This document shows positions 61,576 to 64,000 of a stretch of DNA of 64,000 nt, piece by piece. The number at the start of each line of letters is the position of its first letter. Position 1 is the stretch's first letter. Source of the stretch: Prinia subflava (lineage: Eukaryota > Chordata > Aves > Passeriformes > Cisticolidae); the NCBI RefSeq assembly GCF_021018805.1, contig NC_086247.1, positions 120,067,094 through 120,131,093 of the forward strand. Reading direction: 5' to 3'. Under the pieces are notes generated by a model. It saw nothing but the letters and a program-made list of their open reading frames with translations. It ran no database searches and was not told where the DNA came from. The translations under genes were made by a program, and so were the position numbers.

Positions 61576-64000
61576 TAATTACTAAAGTATTTTAAATCTA
61601 AACAAACCCCATTATTTTGAAAAGAAATAAAATCTATACTGGTAAATACTTGCTGCATGATTATTTGCTTTTTGTTTTGGTCCAGTCTTGTACATGCAGT
61701 ACTTACACAAAGTGGTCTTCTTTGCTGGGTTTTATACAGATTGTCAGATCATCTTGCAAACCCAAGCCTTTCAAAAGCTCTTGTCATGAAATGCAGACAG
61801 TAATATACTTGCATATGTATTACCTTAACCATTCACATCTTACTGGTCTTGCCAGAGTACAGGTACATGTTTGGCTTCATAAATACTCATGCTGATTTTA
61901 CTAGAACTACTCACATTCAAACTCTAGGCTTAATGATCAATTATGCATCTACATTGGAGATGTACCAAACCCTGTTTTGGTTGTGTGATGGATCCTTTTA
62001 TAGATGCACATAAGGTTATCAAAATTGTATGCTTGAATTAGCTCAATTCTGTCAATAATCAGACAACCTGGACACTATTCCAACAAATTAGTAATATCGT
62101 GCAGAAGTTATTAAACAGTTGTAGTTGACCTCTTCTCCTTTCAGCTTTCTTTGAAAACTCTTTGACATTCCAGGTAATTCAGGGATTTGAGATTCAATAT
62201 TGTTATATATGAGTATAGGACTACTGAGAGCAATTATACTTTAAAAAAATTGTTTGTGTCTCTTTTGATAACAATATTGTTTCTACAGGATTGCATTCAT
62301 TCAGAAATTAGACACAGAACTACCTGGGGCACAAACATCCACTCAGGTGCAACATGGCACCATAGCTGCAGATGTGTGGTTTGACCTTTGCTAGCAAGAT
62401 CACATACTACATTTATTTCCTATGGGACTCTTTGTCTCACATGATACAAAAGGTAGATCTAGTCTTGTTAGGAATTTGGGGTCAAGTAGTGAAGACTGGT
62501 TTTGACAGTGGGATCCCTTTTCATTTGGATGTTTTATAATGGATGAAGTAAAGAATTGTAGGAGTATCCTGGTTAAGTTTTTATCCTCTGTATTTGGCTT
62601 GGTTATTTGTCTGATATTGGCTTGGAGACTCTTCCTTCTGCCACCCACCCCAGCCTGTGGCAGCACTTGGTATGAAAGTGTGTGCTGGTAACCCTGGGTT
62701 TACCTGTAGGCCTGGACTTGCAGGAGGCATGACCATTTATTTTCTGAAGACATTACATGCACATGTAATTGTTTGGAGTCATGAGGGAAGAGAATATGCT
62801 ACGTGAAGAGAGGTTTTGAAGTTTTAAACTTCTGAAATAATAAAGCTTCTATTAAACATGGGGACCCCTCAATGTTATTTTTATGTTCCTCTCTAAGGCT
62901 TGTTCCTAATGCGTCCTGGTGTTCTTTTCTCCTCCCTCACAATCTCTCATCAAAGTTTTAATTCTCACTCCAAAGCACAAGGTGCTCAAGTTGGAGGAAA
63001 GGCTGCCATAATGCCATTTTAGCAAACCAGGAAAGTTCTGTGGTCTCCTTCTTGGAGGAGGATTGTGGCTGAAATTAAAAACAAACAAAAGGGAAAAAAA
63101 GCCAAAGCCCCAGCTTCAGACAGACAGGGCAGACAGCCAGCACGTAAAGTTTTAGAACAAGCAGTTAGTTTGGCAAAGTCAGAAACAACTTTTTAAATAG
63201 ATGTTATTGTAGAAAGTGCCTTGAAAACTTCAATGATGTCCAGTACCTGAAGCCAATAATATGATTTATATTAAAACACTTTTTTTTTTTTTACTAATTC
63301 TGCAGAATATTGTGTGACTGTGTATGTATAGTGATGATAGTACATGCTAGCTATGGCTATTCTGCATGTGCAACAAATTAATGGTATACTTTGTAAATGT
63401 CTTGAAGGGAACCTTGAGGTGACTTTTTCTTTAAATTAGTTTGAATCTCAAACTAGCCCGCCCATCATGCTTACTTTGGAAACTCACCTATATCAAATGC
63501 ATTTACTGACTAATAAGAAAACATTGACAACCAATAAAAGTAGTGATTGTTTTTAAAAAGTCCTCAGCAGCCTTCTCTCATTTATGATTCAGTATAACCC
63601 ATCTTAAGCAACTATTTTTGGTGATTGTTTAACAGAGGACGCCTTCTATTAAAACCTTAGAGTACTATATTGTTTTAACCTTATTTGTGGCTCTTACAAG
63701 CCTCAGGAGGGGGAGGAGGTATTCTGACCAAGTAAAAGTATTATATGTGATAGACTGGCTCTGCTTTAATCAATGGGAATTTGGCCATTAAATACAATAC
63801 TGCCAAAATTTCAATGCGTGTTGAATGCCCACATGATGACACTGCAGATGTGGCCAAGATGCATCTGTAGAGCAGCTCAAGCACATCTCTCTGGCTGGGA
63901 TTGTTCCACATTACTGGCATTAGGATTATGAGAAGCTGGGGTGGTGGCTGTGAGAGGAAGGAGCCAACACAAGCCACTGAACTTTGTATTGCCAGTTCCC
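61576..64000. other. Downstream flanking DNA, no gene recognised
   Basis: Non-coding AT-rich sequence beyond the HIBADH 3' end. No exon, CR1 or LTR was identified. A T run lies near 63280-63292. By human synteny this side would lead toward EVX1 and the HOXA cluster, but nothing in the window itself shows that. Confidence 0.55.

Noticed and set aside
1..64000. CRISPR arrays, operons, prokaryotic mobile elements
   Set aside because: The window is clearly vertebrate intronic DNA; no regularly spaced repeats or bacterial gene structure are present.

Overview
This is a vertebrate nuclear window, most likely from a bird. It is AT-rich and CpG-poor, with no operons or dense coding. It carries several CR1 LINE copies (the dominant avian/reptilian retroposon) and a solo LTR whose terminal sequence resembles common avian ERV LTRs. 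Turtles and crocodilians also carry CR1, so 'bird' is an inference.

One protein-coding gene is recognisable: the 3' half of HIBADH (mitochondrial 3-hydroxyisobutyrate dehydrogenase, valine catabolism) on the + strand. Four coding exons lie at 45119-45252, 45796-45872, 52838-52994 and 60658-60816. They join in frame with phases 0/2/0, encode about 175 residues, and end in a stop followed by a 3' UTR and a good AATAAA at 61552. The N-terminal half (mitochondrial presequence and most of the Rossmann domain) was not found, so 1-45118 is read as one long intron; with the human eight-exon structure, these would be exons 5-8.

Layout: 1-45118 intron with two perfect inverted repeats (65 bp arms at 2749/5935; 199 bp arms at 40315/41749), degenerate CR1 pieces (12.5 kb, 25.3-25.9 kb, 43.3 kb), a CA microsatellite (31.7 kb), a 54-T tract (32.9 kb), and two stretches that look like conserved non-coding DNA (32.9-33.3 kb and 37.5-39.85 kb). 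45119-60816 holds the HIBADH exons; the last intron carries an antisense solo LTR with a perfect 5-bp target duplication and an internally deleted CR1 of about 1.9 kb. 61580-64000 is downstream DNA with no recognised gene.

In human the order is HOXA-EVX1-HIBADH-TAX1BP1-JAZF1, with the HIBADH 3' end facing EVX1/HOXA. If synteny holds, this window lies in the extended HOXA regulatory landscape, which gives the candidate enhancers and CTCF-like sites a plausible context. No new protein system is visible. The most unusual sequence structure is the pair of perfect, kilobase-spaced inverted repeats, which suggest recent local inversion-duplications (or assembly artefacts).
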